NCBI GenBank assembly: GCA_026075535.2
Contig: AP026538.1
Coordinates: forward strand, 8,804,001 to 8,868,000
Direction of reading: 5' to 3'
DNA length: 64,000 bases
DNA from: Tricholoma matsutake
Taxonomy: Eukaryota; Basidiomycota; Agaricomycetes; Agaricales; Tricholomataceae
This document shows, piece after piece, positions 45,302 through 55,976 of the stretch (its first letter is position 1; the number at the start of each line of letters is the position of its first letter). The notes beneath the pieces are model-generated. The model was not told where the DNA came from, made no database searches, and saw only the letters and a list, made by a program, of their open reading frames with translations. Both the position numbers and the translations under genes were made by a program.

Positions 45302-46309
45302 ATCAAACACGTAAATATGATGGAATAAGCTACCAGGGAAAAAACCCCAGAGAACTTGGAAATGACAAGATGTATAAGTATACAAAGATGTCAAGTCTGA
45401 CTGGCTAAAACTGCCCAAATAGATGTCTGACCCTTTTTTTGGGGAGGTCCCAGTTGGTATAAGACCAAGTCCTCAATACTGAGAACTCAGAATTATGAGT
45501 ATTTCCAACAATGTCAGATATTTCACAAACATTTTGACAAAGGAGGTATTTGGAAGTATCTTTGAAGTATCTTTGCCATAATTAAGAAAGGTGGAGGACC
45601 AAGCCAGCCAATTGTCCAACCTTATCACAAGATGCCTCCATGGCTCTCACAAATTTGAATCAAATGAAACAAAATTGAATGCAATTTTAACTTAAACTAA
45701 TGCACAGTCAGGTAGGTGTGTCTGTCAAGGAAAGGGCTAACAAAAAAGAAATTGCTATCATCTAAAACTGTAGCACTAGCTCATTCATGAGGAATAATCG
45801 GACCACACTTCAGGATGAGGTGAACACTGATGAATGTCTGATACAGGGATGATACTTGCTACACATTCTCCACCAGACACATCAGGAAAACCCCACATGG
45901 TTAATTTGACAAAGAGCATAATTTAATGAATGAACCACTATGAACCAGTTGTTACAAATGTTCAAGAATGAATGGGCACAGCAATGTCCAGGGTAAAATT
46001 TTGCATAATTAACCAAATGAACCAACATTTTCCTGTGTAATATTTCAGCTTTGTACAGTCATTCATGCCTCTTTGACCCAACCAAATATTTGTGACCTTC
46101 AGAAACTTACTGTGCATTGCAAATTGAAAATCTGAATAGACAGAACCCATGGTATATGTCCAAGCTATCTGTTGGGCCCTTAAAAATAGTTATAATATAA
46201 TAAAGTCATGTCGGTCAGCTGACCCCAAGAAAGTCTTAATGTTACGTAAAATTTGACTAAGCAGACTGTGCTGTTTTACACTGGCAAAACCCGTGCCAGA
46301 TCAAAATAT

Positions 46310-47045
46310 TAGTCAGCATGGGGCAGGGAGGGAGAAGATGAGAGTAAAAAGGAGAGTGGGGGGTGAGAGTGGGAGGGGAGGTGGGGAGAGAGGGATGGGG
46401 AGATGGGGAGAGTGGAAGGGGAGGGAATGGGGGAGAGTGGGGATGGAGATGGGGAGAATGGGAGGGGAGGGATGGGGAGAATGGGAAGGGGGGAGGGGAG
46501 GGGAGGGATGGGGAGAATGGGAAGGGGGGGGGGGAGGGATGGGGAGAATGGGAAGGGGGGGGGGGAGGGATGGGGAGAATGGGAAGGGGGGAGGGGAGGG
46601 ATGGGGAGAATGGGAAGGGGGGAGGGGAGGGGAGGGATGGGAAGATGGGGAGAGTGGGAGGGGAGGTGGGGAGAGAGGGATGGGGAGATGGGGAGAGTGG
46701 AAGGGGAGGGAATGGGGGAGAGTGGGGATGGAGATGGGGAGAATGGGAGGGGAGGGATGGGGAGAATGGGAAGGGGGGAGGGGGGATAGGGAAGGGGGGA
46801 GGGGGGATAGGGAAGGGGGGAGGGGGGATAGGAAAGGGGGGAGGGGGGATAGGGAAGGGGGGAGGGGGGATAGGAAAGGGGGGAGGGGGGATAGGAAAGG
46901 GGGGAGGGGGGATAGGAAAGGGGGGAGGGGGGATAGGAAAGGGGGGAGGGGGGATAGGGAAGGGGGGAGGGGGGATAGGGAAGGGGGGAGGGGGGATAGG
47001 GAAGGGGGGAGGGGGGATAGGGAAGGGGGGATAGGGAAGGGGGGG
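46310..47045. repeat. G-rich minisatellite (GGGGGGAGGGGGGATAGGAAA)n
   Basis: First part: 30-60 bp units of GATGGGGAGAATGGGAAGGG. Second part (46770-47040): a tight 20-21 bp array of GGGGGGAGGGGGGATAGG. It is purine-only on the plus strand, with four or more G-runs per unit, so G-quadruplex potential is high. The long Gly/Arg- and Pro/Ser-rich ORFs across it are artefacts. Confidence 0.9.
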
Positions 47046-47160
47046 AAGAAATGCTTTATCTTTTCTTCAGGCCTAATATGCTTTTTCTGCTTCTTCTGAG
47101 TACCCCCTCCAGTGCTGCCTGCAAGAATGAGCATGACCAGTATCAGCTTGACAGTCCTCA

Positions 47161-48400
47161 GTGCCACTGCACTCCTCACTATATTTGTGTTCAGTGAATG
47201 GTGCCCAGCCTCAGCTCTTGGCTTTTATTTCTGCCAATGTCTCTGCTGCTCAAAATAAAGATCTATTTACTCCAAATAGTCAACATCCTCCTTTTCCTCC
47301 TGGGAAGAGCCCTGTGTATAACCATCTTCCACCTGCTCTTGCACAACAGCTGGCTGCACTCCCTCCATTCCAACAGACAATTGGTCATGGTCATGGTCAT
47401 GGCCATGGTCATGCAGTTCCTGTTGTGCCACAATAACTGCAACCACAACCTCTTCCATAACAGCTTGCTGCACTTCCTCCACTACAACAGCCAGTGGGTT
47501 GTGGTCATGGTCAACAGCATGGCCATGGTCAGTGGCATGATCATGGTTATGGTTGTGGTCATGATGCTCCTGTAGAGCCACACTACCAACAATCTCTTCA
47601 GTTGGTGTTTGCCATGCAGATCAACCTCCTGTACCTCCTGTGAGTAAAATTGTCCTGACACATGTATAGATTCATACTCTCATGGCATCTTTTTAGATGC
47701 AAAATATGGAGCATACAGCTCCAGTTCCACCTGCTCCATCTCTGCCTATTGCATGCCAACCTTTCAATCCCAACTGGCCAGTGCATAACATGAGTTGCAT
47801 GAATGTTCAGTGCCCTTTCTGTGCTGCACTGCATTGGATGGCTTCACTAGCTCATCCAATGCTTGCCCCAAATTTGGCATGTGCTGCTGTAGCAGAAAGA
47901 TCAACTTACCTCACCTGTGTAATCTTCCTCATGAGCTATCACAACTTTTGGCCAGTCAGGATTATATCAGCAAAGAATTCTGCAAGCATATTCAAAAATA
48001 CAACAATGCTCTTGCAATGACTTCCATTGGCTGAAGTGCAGTCAAGGAGGTCAATGATGGTGATGGCCCTTATGTCTTCAACCTACATGGGGAGCTTACT
48101 TATAAAGCAGGTTCTCTTCTTCCATCAGAGGATGAAAACCCTGGGTATGCTCAGCTCTACATCTATGATCCTAAGCTCTTCACTATCATAAAAACCATCC
48201 AGAAAATACCCATCTGAAATGAGAAACTGTAGTGACACTTCAGGATATGCTTCACAACCACCATCCTGGGGTTGCATTATACAAGTGGAAGCCTATCAGC
48301 TTACATGAAGGTTGCCACCAGCTCAACAGTACAGAATTGTTCTTTGCTTTGATCAAAGATGGGTAGATGTAAGTCTGGCCCCACAGACTTATGACCTTAA
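47161..48400 (+). pseudogene. Helitron Rep/helicase N-terminal domain relic
   Basis: G/H/P-rich leader (HGHGHGHGHAVPVVPQ), then after an intron MQNMEHTAPVPPAPSLPIAC, NPNWPVHNMSC and CPFCAALHWMA (the conserved C.xC.ALHW motif). In the next frame: PKFGMCCCSRKINLPHLCNL, LLASQDYISKEFCKHIQKYN, NALAMTSIG, DGPYVFNLHGELTYKAGSLL and GYAQLYIYDP, the Helitron_like_N signature order. It then decays (YRIVLCFDQRWVDVSLAPQT). Rep HUH and helicase domains are absent downstream, so this is a truncated relic with frameshifts. Confidence 0.8.
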
Positions 48401-49160
48401 CACACATACAGGCTGCCAACACAACACACATTCCAGCTGCCAACACAACCATACATGGTGCTGACACATATCCCAGCCACCAAGACAAACATGGTGCTGG
48501 GCCAGCACAGCCACTGGCACTGAAACAGCTGCCAGCAGTACAGAAACAACTCAAACCAACACCAGACATACCAAGGTCTGTGTTATGATGAATTATGGTC
48601 ATTACAGATCCTAACATCCTATGGGACCAGCACAGCCACCACTGGCACTGGCTGCCAGAACCAACACACTGGCAATACACGCACCTTATCACCTACCTAT
48701 AATCACCCATCTGTGCTGACATTTACACCGCTGATGTGATGTGGTGCCTTTCTATTATGTGACTATGCTCAAGGTGGCCTTCCTAAATCACACACTATGT
48801 ATGATGTGGCCCTCCTAAATCATTATGTTTCATGTGGCCTTCCTAAATCACATGCCATGCCTGATGCAGCCTTTTACCTACACAGCTGATCTTTCTTATA
48901 AATCACTCATTTTTTATTCCCTAATCTTTGCTCCCACTTCTGTGCAACAAAGGTATAGTAATCTATTATTCCTTTATTTTTAGTAGCTTATGGTTCCCAC
49001 TTCCATGCAATGAAGATAATTTGATCCTGTCACTACTGTCCAACCTAAGTTTAGTGTAGGCTGCCAAACCAGAAATCTTTCCAGTAGGTATAATGTGTTA
49101 TAATATGTATACGAAGTATAATGTAGTACAATATATAAATACCTCTAATATAAATACCCC
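48400..49160. other. Degenerate DNA downstream of Helitron relic
   Basis: GCCAACACAACACACATTCC-like repeats (48410-48560), then TGTGGCCTTCCTAAATCACA repeated about four times (48770-48860), then AT-rich sequence. No gene. Confidence 0.35.
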
Positions 49161-49162
49161 CC

Positions 49163-49191
49163 ATGTGCCGAAGGCACATTCAAAAAGCTTG
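49163..49191. other. Possible Helitron 3' end hairpin
   Basis: A perfect 7-bp stem ATGTGCC-GAA-GGCACAT followed 8 nt later by CTTG|T, resembling the hairpin-then-CTRR|T terminus of Helitrons (CTTG rather than CTRR). It lies 0.8 kb downstream of the Helitron_like_N relic in the right orientation. Weak on its own. From 49192 to 49880 nothing else is recognisable. Confidence 0.3.
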
Positions 49192-49884
49192 TCATATGTA
49201 TAATAATGGTGTTTGAGTGTAATCAGTGGAAATTTTTGTTATCAGCTCAAACTGGGTCTTTGACACAAGTCACATCAGGGCGTGATTCTGGCTGATCCTG
49301 GGCCAGTGATTGTTTCCTACACTACAAATTAGGCAGGTGTGATGTGACACAACATGTCTCTAATCTTGCTCCCTGACCCAATTTTATGAAGTCTGTTGCA
49401 ATGCAGGGTGTAGTTTCAGTGAATGGCTATCACCAGACCTTGGGATAGGGTGTAAGACATAGGTTCCCAAAAAGAAATCCTGAACAGTGTTCTTTGTTCT
49501 CATTATCTTCATATCAAATTTCAGGTTTCTCTCACATTTGCCTTAGAGGACATCTCTTATTCTATTCACAAGCTCAATCACTCTGTGGGTCTGGTTATAC
49601 ATATGTCTGAGCTATATGGTGGATATTACAAAAAGTCCGAGGCAATTTACACAGAATTGGAGCTGTCAAGGTCATTTGGGTCATTGACCGTGATGTGTCA
49701 AAGAGGCATGAATGACTGTATTGATGGTATTTCTTATTCATTGGAACAATTGGGGCAGTAAGAATGATTATATTGTGAGGTACATGACATCAAGTAATAA
49801 ACAACTGACTATCAACTCTACAAAAGATGCACCAAGTCATAAAGTGATGCCTTCAAAAATGAAAGAAAACCATTGGTTATTTTG

Positions 49885-50620
49885 TAAAAGTAAGAACTGA
49901 ATGAAAAAAAAACTTACCTACAGTCGGCCATCATTGGGTTGCATTGCATCTGAAATGGCTCCTTTGCAGCCAGTGCCAGTCCTTGTGTGGGAGTGTTGCA
50001 GCTCACACTCACCCTCCACCCTACGAGCAGTGGCTCATAGGCATGGGGCATGTGTGTTGTTGATTTGGGACATCTTTGCATTGTGTTGGTGTGATTTCCT
50101 GCTTTGGGGAGTTAGGCAGCTGTTAGTGACATGGCATGGGCAGGGGATTGGTAGGTGCTTACCTGGTGGGTATCCCACTCCATGGGTCTCCCGGCACCTC
50201 TCTGCCACCTGCTATCTGTTGTCAAGAGCCCCGCATCTCATTTTGATGGGGAGAAGGGGAATAGCATGGTTGGGGGTGTGGCATGGCCTATCTTGTGTTA
50301 GTGCCACTCATGACCATTCAGAATCTAAAAAATAATTAGGTGGTTCATATACACAAAATGAACAAAAAAAAAACTTGCCCAAACAATCCAGTCATCATTT
50401 GGGCCCAGGTAGCATCCAAATGGGTTGTTTGGGGAAAGTGGTGGCTCTTGCTGGTGCAGGAGTGGCTGTGGGAGTTGATGGAGTGGTGATGGTGATAGAG
50501 GTAGAGGTACTTAGAGGTAGAGGTGGGAGGGAAGGAGCAGGGTGTCCAGTTGTTGACAAGTCACAAATTTCAACATTCATCGTGTGATGTGTTGAGGGTG
50601 GGCCAAAATCACTTGAGGTA
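49885..50620 (-). mobile_element. Diverged copy of the hairpin/intron module
   Basis: Aligns by eye with the core of MULE-like copy 1 on the same strand: ACGAGCAGTGGCTCAT hairpin (about 50024-50039), GTGCTTACCTGGTGGGTATC (cf. 29542), CATCTCATTTTGATGGGGAG, an A-rich intron-like stretch (about 50325-50375) and hairpin GCCCAAACAATC…GTCATCATTTGGGC (50377-50404). Flanking arms and target duplication not identified. Confidence 0.5.
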
Positions 50621-50849
50621 AACAACTATAATACTAACTGGTCTTTCCTGGGATCAGTGATTTCTGCAGAATCATAACCATGAGGGGTCAATGTTGAAAT
50701 GACAGGTCCATCAGACTTGGTAAATTGCAACAATTTTTTCTGGTCCCTAGAAAATACTAAAGGGGCAAATACTGGTCGACAAATTGTCATTGCTATTTGC
50801 TAAGTATGGTTTGCTGATGTTGTTATGGACAGACATTCATACTGAATAC

Positions 50850-53800
50850 TTTGTTAATTTTTGCAAGTTACATTTAATTACAGAAAAGCACAAAAACAAT
50901 ACAAATGAACTGATGGTATTCTGAATGAACCTATTGTGATCAAAATAAACCCCCTTTTTGGTTCATTTGCAACATTTGGTTTGTTGATGTAAATTTTACC
51001 ATTTAGGATTTTCCTGATGCAGACTGGGAGAGATTTTGTACATGCGGTGGTTTGGCTTGGGCGCATCCTTGAATAGAGTGAACCATTCAACATAAGCTAA
51101 GTGCTGTGGTGGTCAAAAGAAAGGCGAGGATAGTGCCCAATCAGTCAGTGTAAAGACCACATGGACCTGTGCAACATGATATCCTATTGAAAGCAAGGGA
51201 AGTTGGACCAGAAATCAATAAGTACATGTACTATCTCTTACCAGAGACTCCACAATGCCCACCATTACCATCATTAACCACAACTGTATTGAATCTCCCT
51301 GGAACATGCTTGCCACGATTGTCAAGCCAGCTTGGTTTGACATGAACAGAATCCAGGAGATTGGATGTCTCCTCACAACCTTGAGCATTGGTATTCCAGA
51401 ACTTGATGTTATGATAGACGGAGAGTGTATTGAATGGAAGATCAATGTCCTGAGCACTGCATTTGACCTGGGCAGCAGTTTGCAATGAAGGATCATCCAT
51501 ATGAGCCACATAGCGGGCAAGGGCCAGTGTGAAAAATTTAGCACCATATTTTGAGACTATGGATGTGAGAGGCACACTTCTGACACTGGGATGAGCCATC
51601 ATTTGTATGCATGGGTGATGCACCCACTCTGGGGGATGCCAGCTGGTATCAGCAGGGGGTGGTTCACCAGAAAGATGCCACTGAATGAAGTTGTCATGGA
51701 AAAAGATCTTTTCCTTGTGCTTGAGCCATTTCATCATCTGGGTAAACTCATCCTTGTGATTTGTTGAGTGGTACACATCCTTTGCAAGGTCAATATGGAG
51801 TTGTTCTGTATATTCTGTATTATAGTTGTCTGTAGTGCCCAGGGCTTCAATTGCAAGCTTGTAGTGTTTCGCTTTATGAAGTTTTGGAAGGTTGAAATTA
51901 TGATGGATCCCAAGATCAATAAAAATATCTTTGTTATTGTGGAAGGCTTGAAGTGCAGCTTCTAGGAGATTAAGTGTCTTGGAGGAATGGATGGGAGATG
52001 TACAAGAAGTCAAGAAGGGCTTGGACCACACAAATCAGGTGTATAGGAGAAAGGTTATTGGGTAGAGGAATATCAATGATGATGCCAAGGATGAAGCGGC
52101 ACATCTGGTCATGCTCATGCCCAGTAACTCAAGAGAGGGTACTTATACCTTTGAAAAAGATATGGATGTTGTGGCTGGGAGGTAAATGACGACACTGTGC
52201 ATCAATTTCTGTGGCACCATAGGCTTCAATAATCCAAGTGATCAGATGCTTCATGACCCCTTGGTAAAGCTTGTGGAGGATATCTGGAGTGATTGCACGG
52301 TAGACATTGGCGTAGGGGAGGTCCTCCCAGAAATGGTGTTGGACAGGCCTGATATGCCTGCATTGTGACAGCTCCAAGTGAATACAGTTGATCCTTCGCT
52401 GATAGAGGCAAGCACGTCAAGGATTTTGTCTAACTATCAGAATGGGTGTTCTCCATTACAGTCCTCTCCAAGCTCATCATGGGGTACTTCACAGGTGGGA
52501 CACTCACCATTCTTGATGAGCATCACTAACAGCTGCTCTGGGTAGTCCCCTACATAATCTGCAAAGATGGGATGGCATCACCAACTAATGCCATCTCCTC
52601 TGGCCATCTGGATCCCACTTACACCAGCCTCCCTGAGAGGCTCAGTAATATGTGCCAAACAGGCATGAAACAGATTTGCCACAACACCGCACCAAGAGGC
52701 CTTGTTGGTGATCTGTTCCAAATGAGTAGCCAGGAGATAACCAATCAAAATGTGGCCATGGCATGATGGCTTGCGTTGAATTTCTTTTGGGAGATTTCTG
52801 ATAGTCAGATAGAGAGGATACACAGTCTTGTTCCCAAAAAGAGTAACAACAGTTTTATCTGAAGATAGAATGACCAGGATGATGGTTGCTCCAGAGCTTC
52901 TCTCCTCAACATTTTTCTGTGACAATACATAATGAAAACAGTAGACTTAGATCAGAAGATTGGATCAAGTACCTGGGTGCCCCACCACCATTTACCAGTA
53001 TGCATATTGTGGAATAAATGAATGCACATGTCTGGATCAGTATAATGATGTTTGGGAAGAAAGACGAGGAGTTGAGCAAATTGTGGATCACTATAGAGCA
53101 CCTTGATGCAAGCAATGATGTCATGGAAGAGCTTTTCATCTCAAGCTCAGCCACATTCTTGAAAGATATGTTGAGGTGATCATGAAGCTAAAAGTGTGAA
53201 TCTGTGTGATGGTCAGTCCATTCTGCAACGTGTTGATATGCATCAGCAAAAACACTTACTTCTTAGATCTTCAGGAGATCTGATAACACTGTTGATCTAG
53301 GACCCTGCAGCTTTGCCCACCATGCTGGCTCCCAGTCCAACTTCAACACAAATGGTGCCCAAATATTAGTTTCACCATCAGGCAGTTCATGCTTGTATCC
53401 AGCATAGCCCAACTCCTGTGCTGTGACTGGAACAGGTGCACCTGTCATAATGGCATCATCAATGACATTGTATCAATGTTGCACAGGAGATGAATACATA
53501 CCAGGAGTACTCAGTGGGAAAGCATCCCTGTAACTGATAATAGTAGGCTGAACTACGAAATGTGCCTCAGCAGTATGTCATGCTTCAACTTGTGGTATGT
53601 TTTCTGTTGGATTATATAATCTGTCACTGCTTAATCAGTGCTTAACAGACCATAGTTTGCACACACACACAAGTGATGTGATAGTTGTAGCAATCTGTGT
53701 CTGGTTATATGGTATCCTTGTTCTGTTGAACCCTATAAGACCTGATAGCTCAGTTGGTCAGAGCATCTGGTATATATCCAGGAGGGCCTGGGTTCAATCC

Positions 53801-54160
53801 CCAGTCTGGTCATCTTTTCTGCATTCCTAACATTTTCATCATCTTTATCTATGATCACTCCTTCCAGAGATGGTGAGCGACTCAAACATGTGCACATACC
53901 ACATTCTGGTTCCCACCCCTGACCTTGATTGAAGTCATCTGAATCATCTGAATCAGGGCTCTTTCCCTCATCACCACCAACTTCCATTCCAAAGTTGGCC
54001 ATTGCATAGTCATTGCCAAAGAAATCACCGTCAAAATTTGGAGGCACTAGGGGATCTTCATCAGTGCCATGAAGGATACCCAGATAGACCATGTCATCCA
54101 TATCTGTGTTGGAATCATCAAGTTTTGGGAGGTAAGCAAGTGCTTGGAGCAAGACAGCAT
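50850..54160 (-). pseudogene. Plavaka-type transposase
   Basis: A CACTA-related fungal transposase. From the N-terminus: acidic leader (LPKLDDSNTDMDDMVYLGIL, 54152 down, interrupted by a tRNA-like repeat); QELGYAGYKHELPDGETNIW; GATIILVILSSDKTVVTLFG and YPLYLTIRNLPKEIQRKPSC (52578-52925); FADYVGDYPEQLLVMLIKNG with ECPTCEVPHDELG; LPYANVYRAITPDILHKLYQ and GVMKHLITWIIEAYG; then a 266-codon open stretch (51231-52031): FHNNKDIFIDLGIHHNFNLP, KLHKAKHYKLAIEALGTTDN, YNTEYTEQLHIDLAKDVYHS. C-terminal [20 protein letters not shown] near 51100. One site shows W-stop at 52577-52582 where the family has Arg-Arg (CGGCGA to TGGTGA). Shifts and stops make it inactive. Confidence 0.9.
53615..53827 (+). repeat. 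tRNA-like dispersed repeat, copy 2, inside Plavaka gene
   Basis: Shares about 210 bp with 33287-33500. The 3' part (53738-53813) folds as a tRNA: acceptor GACCTGA/TCTGGTC (6 of 7 pairs), D arm GCTC/GAGC, anticodon stem CTGG/CCAG with loop TATATAT, T arm CTGGG-TTCAATC-CCCAG. A box TAGCTCAGTTGG, B box GGGTTCAATCC. The body lies 5' of the tRNA part, unlike a classic tRNA-headed SINE. Confidence 0.7.
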
Positions 54161-54411
54161 GGCATGTTAGGTTTCTTGTGTGTCAAAGATGGTTGGCATG
54201 TGAGAGTGCAGATGTAAATTCACCATTTCAGCCTGTACAGACGACCATGGACAATGGTTCCAGAGAACTCTGAGTGACTGGATTGCAACAGAAAAAGATT
54301 CAGCCTAATAGTAAATGGCCCATCAACACAGCATCCCAAATGGGCAATTGACATGTCACATGTGTCAAAGTTTGCTGTACCATTGGGAAACCCAATGCAC
54401 TTGGTTCAAAA
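54161..54411. other. Intergenic
   Basis: Between the 5' region of Plavaka and the DUF6532 gene. A zinc-finger-like remnant of the transposase leader may extend into its left edge. Nothing else seen. Confidence 0.3.
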
Positions 54412-55396
54412 ATGAAACCTGAAGTCAAGTCCAAAGCCAACATCCATGGCCAGGCTGTAGACTGGACAAACTTGGTTTACAATGCCAACGATCCTTTGAT
54501 GCTCCTTTTGACTTTGCAAGAACCCCAGGTCAGCATTTGTTCATCTTCCTTTGGGCCTTCTTCTGCTGGACAAACACCTATCCAGACTCTGCAACCCTCA
54601 TTGAATTCATGTGCAAGTCACTTCTCAAAGCCACTAAACATCTGAAGTCTGAAGAGATGATCCACTGCCTCTCTACCGACACTGAATATGTCCAAGAGTT
54701 TTCAACTATTGTATGTTATTGACACATTCACTTATCATTACTAATTGATCACTTCCTGTCTTGCAGCTTAATGGTCAAGTCAGTGCCTGGTGTCAAGCCC
54801 AAGTCCAATGCTGTTTCAGCAGTTGCCACAAGTTATGGTCTCACCAATGACAACAAGCTTCACACCCAGGCTTCGCTTAAGGATCAATCATATATCTACA
54901 AGGGTGAAGTTGCAGATGGAACAAAGGTACTGTCATGTTCCCAGACCCAAGTAGCACTCTAGACTGACAGGATGTATGTTCCATGGCATCAGAATCACTC
55001 CCTCAATGTGACACGACCCTACAGAAATCCTACCATCCTCTCCATGATGGAGGAGGTATTTTTACTGGAGCCACATTAATCAGTGTTCATCTTCCAAGTA
55101 AGTTCAAATTGTCACCTGCTGATAAGCCCGAGGAGAAAGAAGTTCCTATTCTGATGCTTGCACATGTTGCAACTGGTGTGAGTGGTTTTCAACTCCTCTG
55201 TAATCTAATCATTAAACATGATGACAGGTGTATGCAAGCCTTAAGGAGCACAAAAATGAGGCCTGCATCACCTCCAAATTCAACAGTGGTGTGTATGAGA
55301 ATAATTATAGGCATCATGTTGAATTTTTGGAGAAGATTCATAGCAACATGTGAACAAATTCCATGCCATGATGCATTGTATCTATGTCAATGTTAG
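54412..55396 (+). pseudogene. DUF6532 domain protein relic
   Basis: Read across likely introns: PEVKSKANIHGQAVDWTNLV, then YPDSATLIEFMCKSLLKATK, HLKSEEMIHCLSTDTEYVQE, then KSVPGVKPKSNAVSAVATSY and SLKDQSYIYKGEVADG, then PYRNPTILSMMEEVF, VHLPSKFKLSPADKPEEKEV, PILMLAHVATGVYASLKEHK and NSGVYENNYRHHVEFLEKIH. The order (A-T-LIE…AAK-L; R-AV…YGL; NP-I…FF; IPI-ML-HVATAV-A-L-EW) is that of DUF6532, a very common uncharacterised Agaricomycete domain often found near transposons. Several frame changes are needed. Role unknown. Confidence 0.6.
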
Positions 55397-55744
55397 GTCT
55401 GTTGGCTTTCACTTCAATTGAGTTCTGCCACTGCTCACTACACCTTACAGTGGTGGCTCCACCCACGTGAATTCGGATGGCAAAGAATTCTCAAGCTTGT
55501 TTGACCTGTTGAAGATGGCTGATGACTAGTTCATAGTACTATATAGCAGCCACTGTAGTATAACTACCTGCTATGAGAATGTTGCATACTATGATGATAA
55601 TTTACCGACAGGTGTCAATAATTTTTTCTGTTGAGATAATCTTGCTAAAGTTGAAGAAATATCTGAGGGCACTTGACATCTGGGTAGTTTGTGGATAATT
55701 CTGGTATTCTGCTATTTGCTAAGAATTGTTGATAAGTGGGGATA
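55397..55744. other. No clear gene
   Basis: The 3' flank of the DUF6532 gene. A plus-strand reading YLADGGFPDDFE (about 55746-55780) overlaps the antisense GMC end and is probably chance. Confidence 0.3.
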
Positions 55745-55976
55745 TTTAGCAGATGGAGGATTCCCTGATGACTTTGAGACCTTCAATGCCATAAACATTG
55801 AGCCGGGGATCAACCACTCCGCCATGTTCCCTTGGTTTCATGGGACAGGTTCCCAACTTTGATGCATCATTAATTTGCCATGCATGTACCATGAATCAGA
55901 CTAACTGAGTGCCAGGCTAGCAGGCAGTAGCCACTATTTAGTATTGATAAAACATTCGCTAACTCACAAAATGGAG

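Noticed and set aside
46293..47179. Two ORFs of 220-290 residues (Gly/Arg/Glu-rich and Pro/Ser-rich)
   Set aside because: Compositional consequence of the G-rich minisatellite; no non-repetitive sequence.
49163..49191. Rho-independent-type terminator
   Set aside because: A hairpin is present but there is no T-run, and such terminators are not expected in a fungal nuclear genome; a Helitron end is the better reading.
53738..53813. Functional tRNA gene
   Set aside because: The cloverleaf is nearly complete, but the unit is part of a dispersed repeat, position 33 is not U and the acceptor has a mismatch. Kept as tRNA-like only.
55746..55880. Plus-strand YLADGGFPDDFE as a Harbinger-type nuclease remnant
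   Set aside because: It overlaps the antisense GMC C-terminus, which has a much longer match; no further transposase motifs follow.
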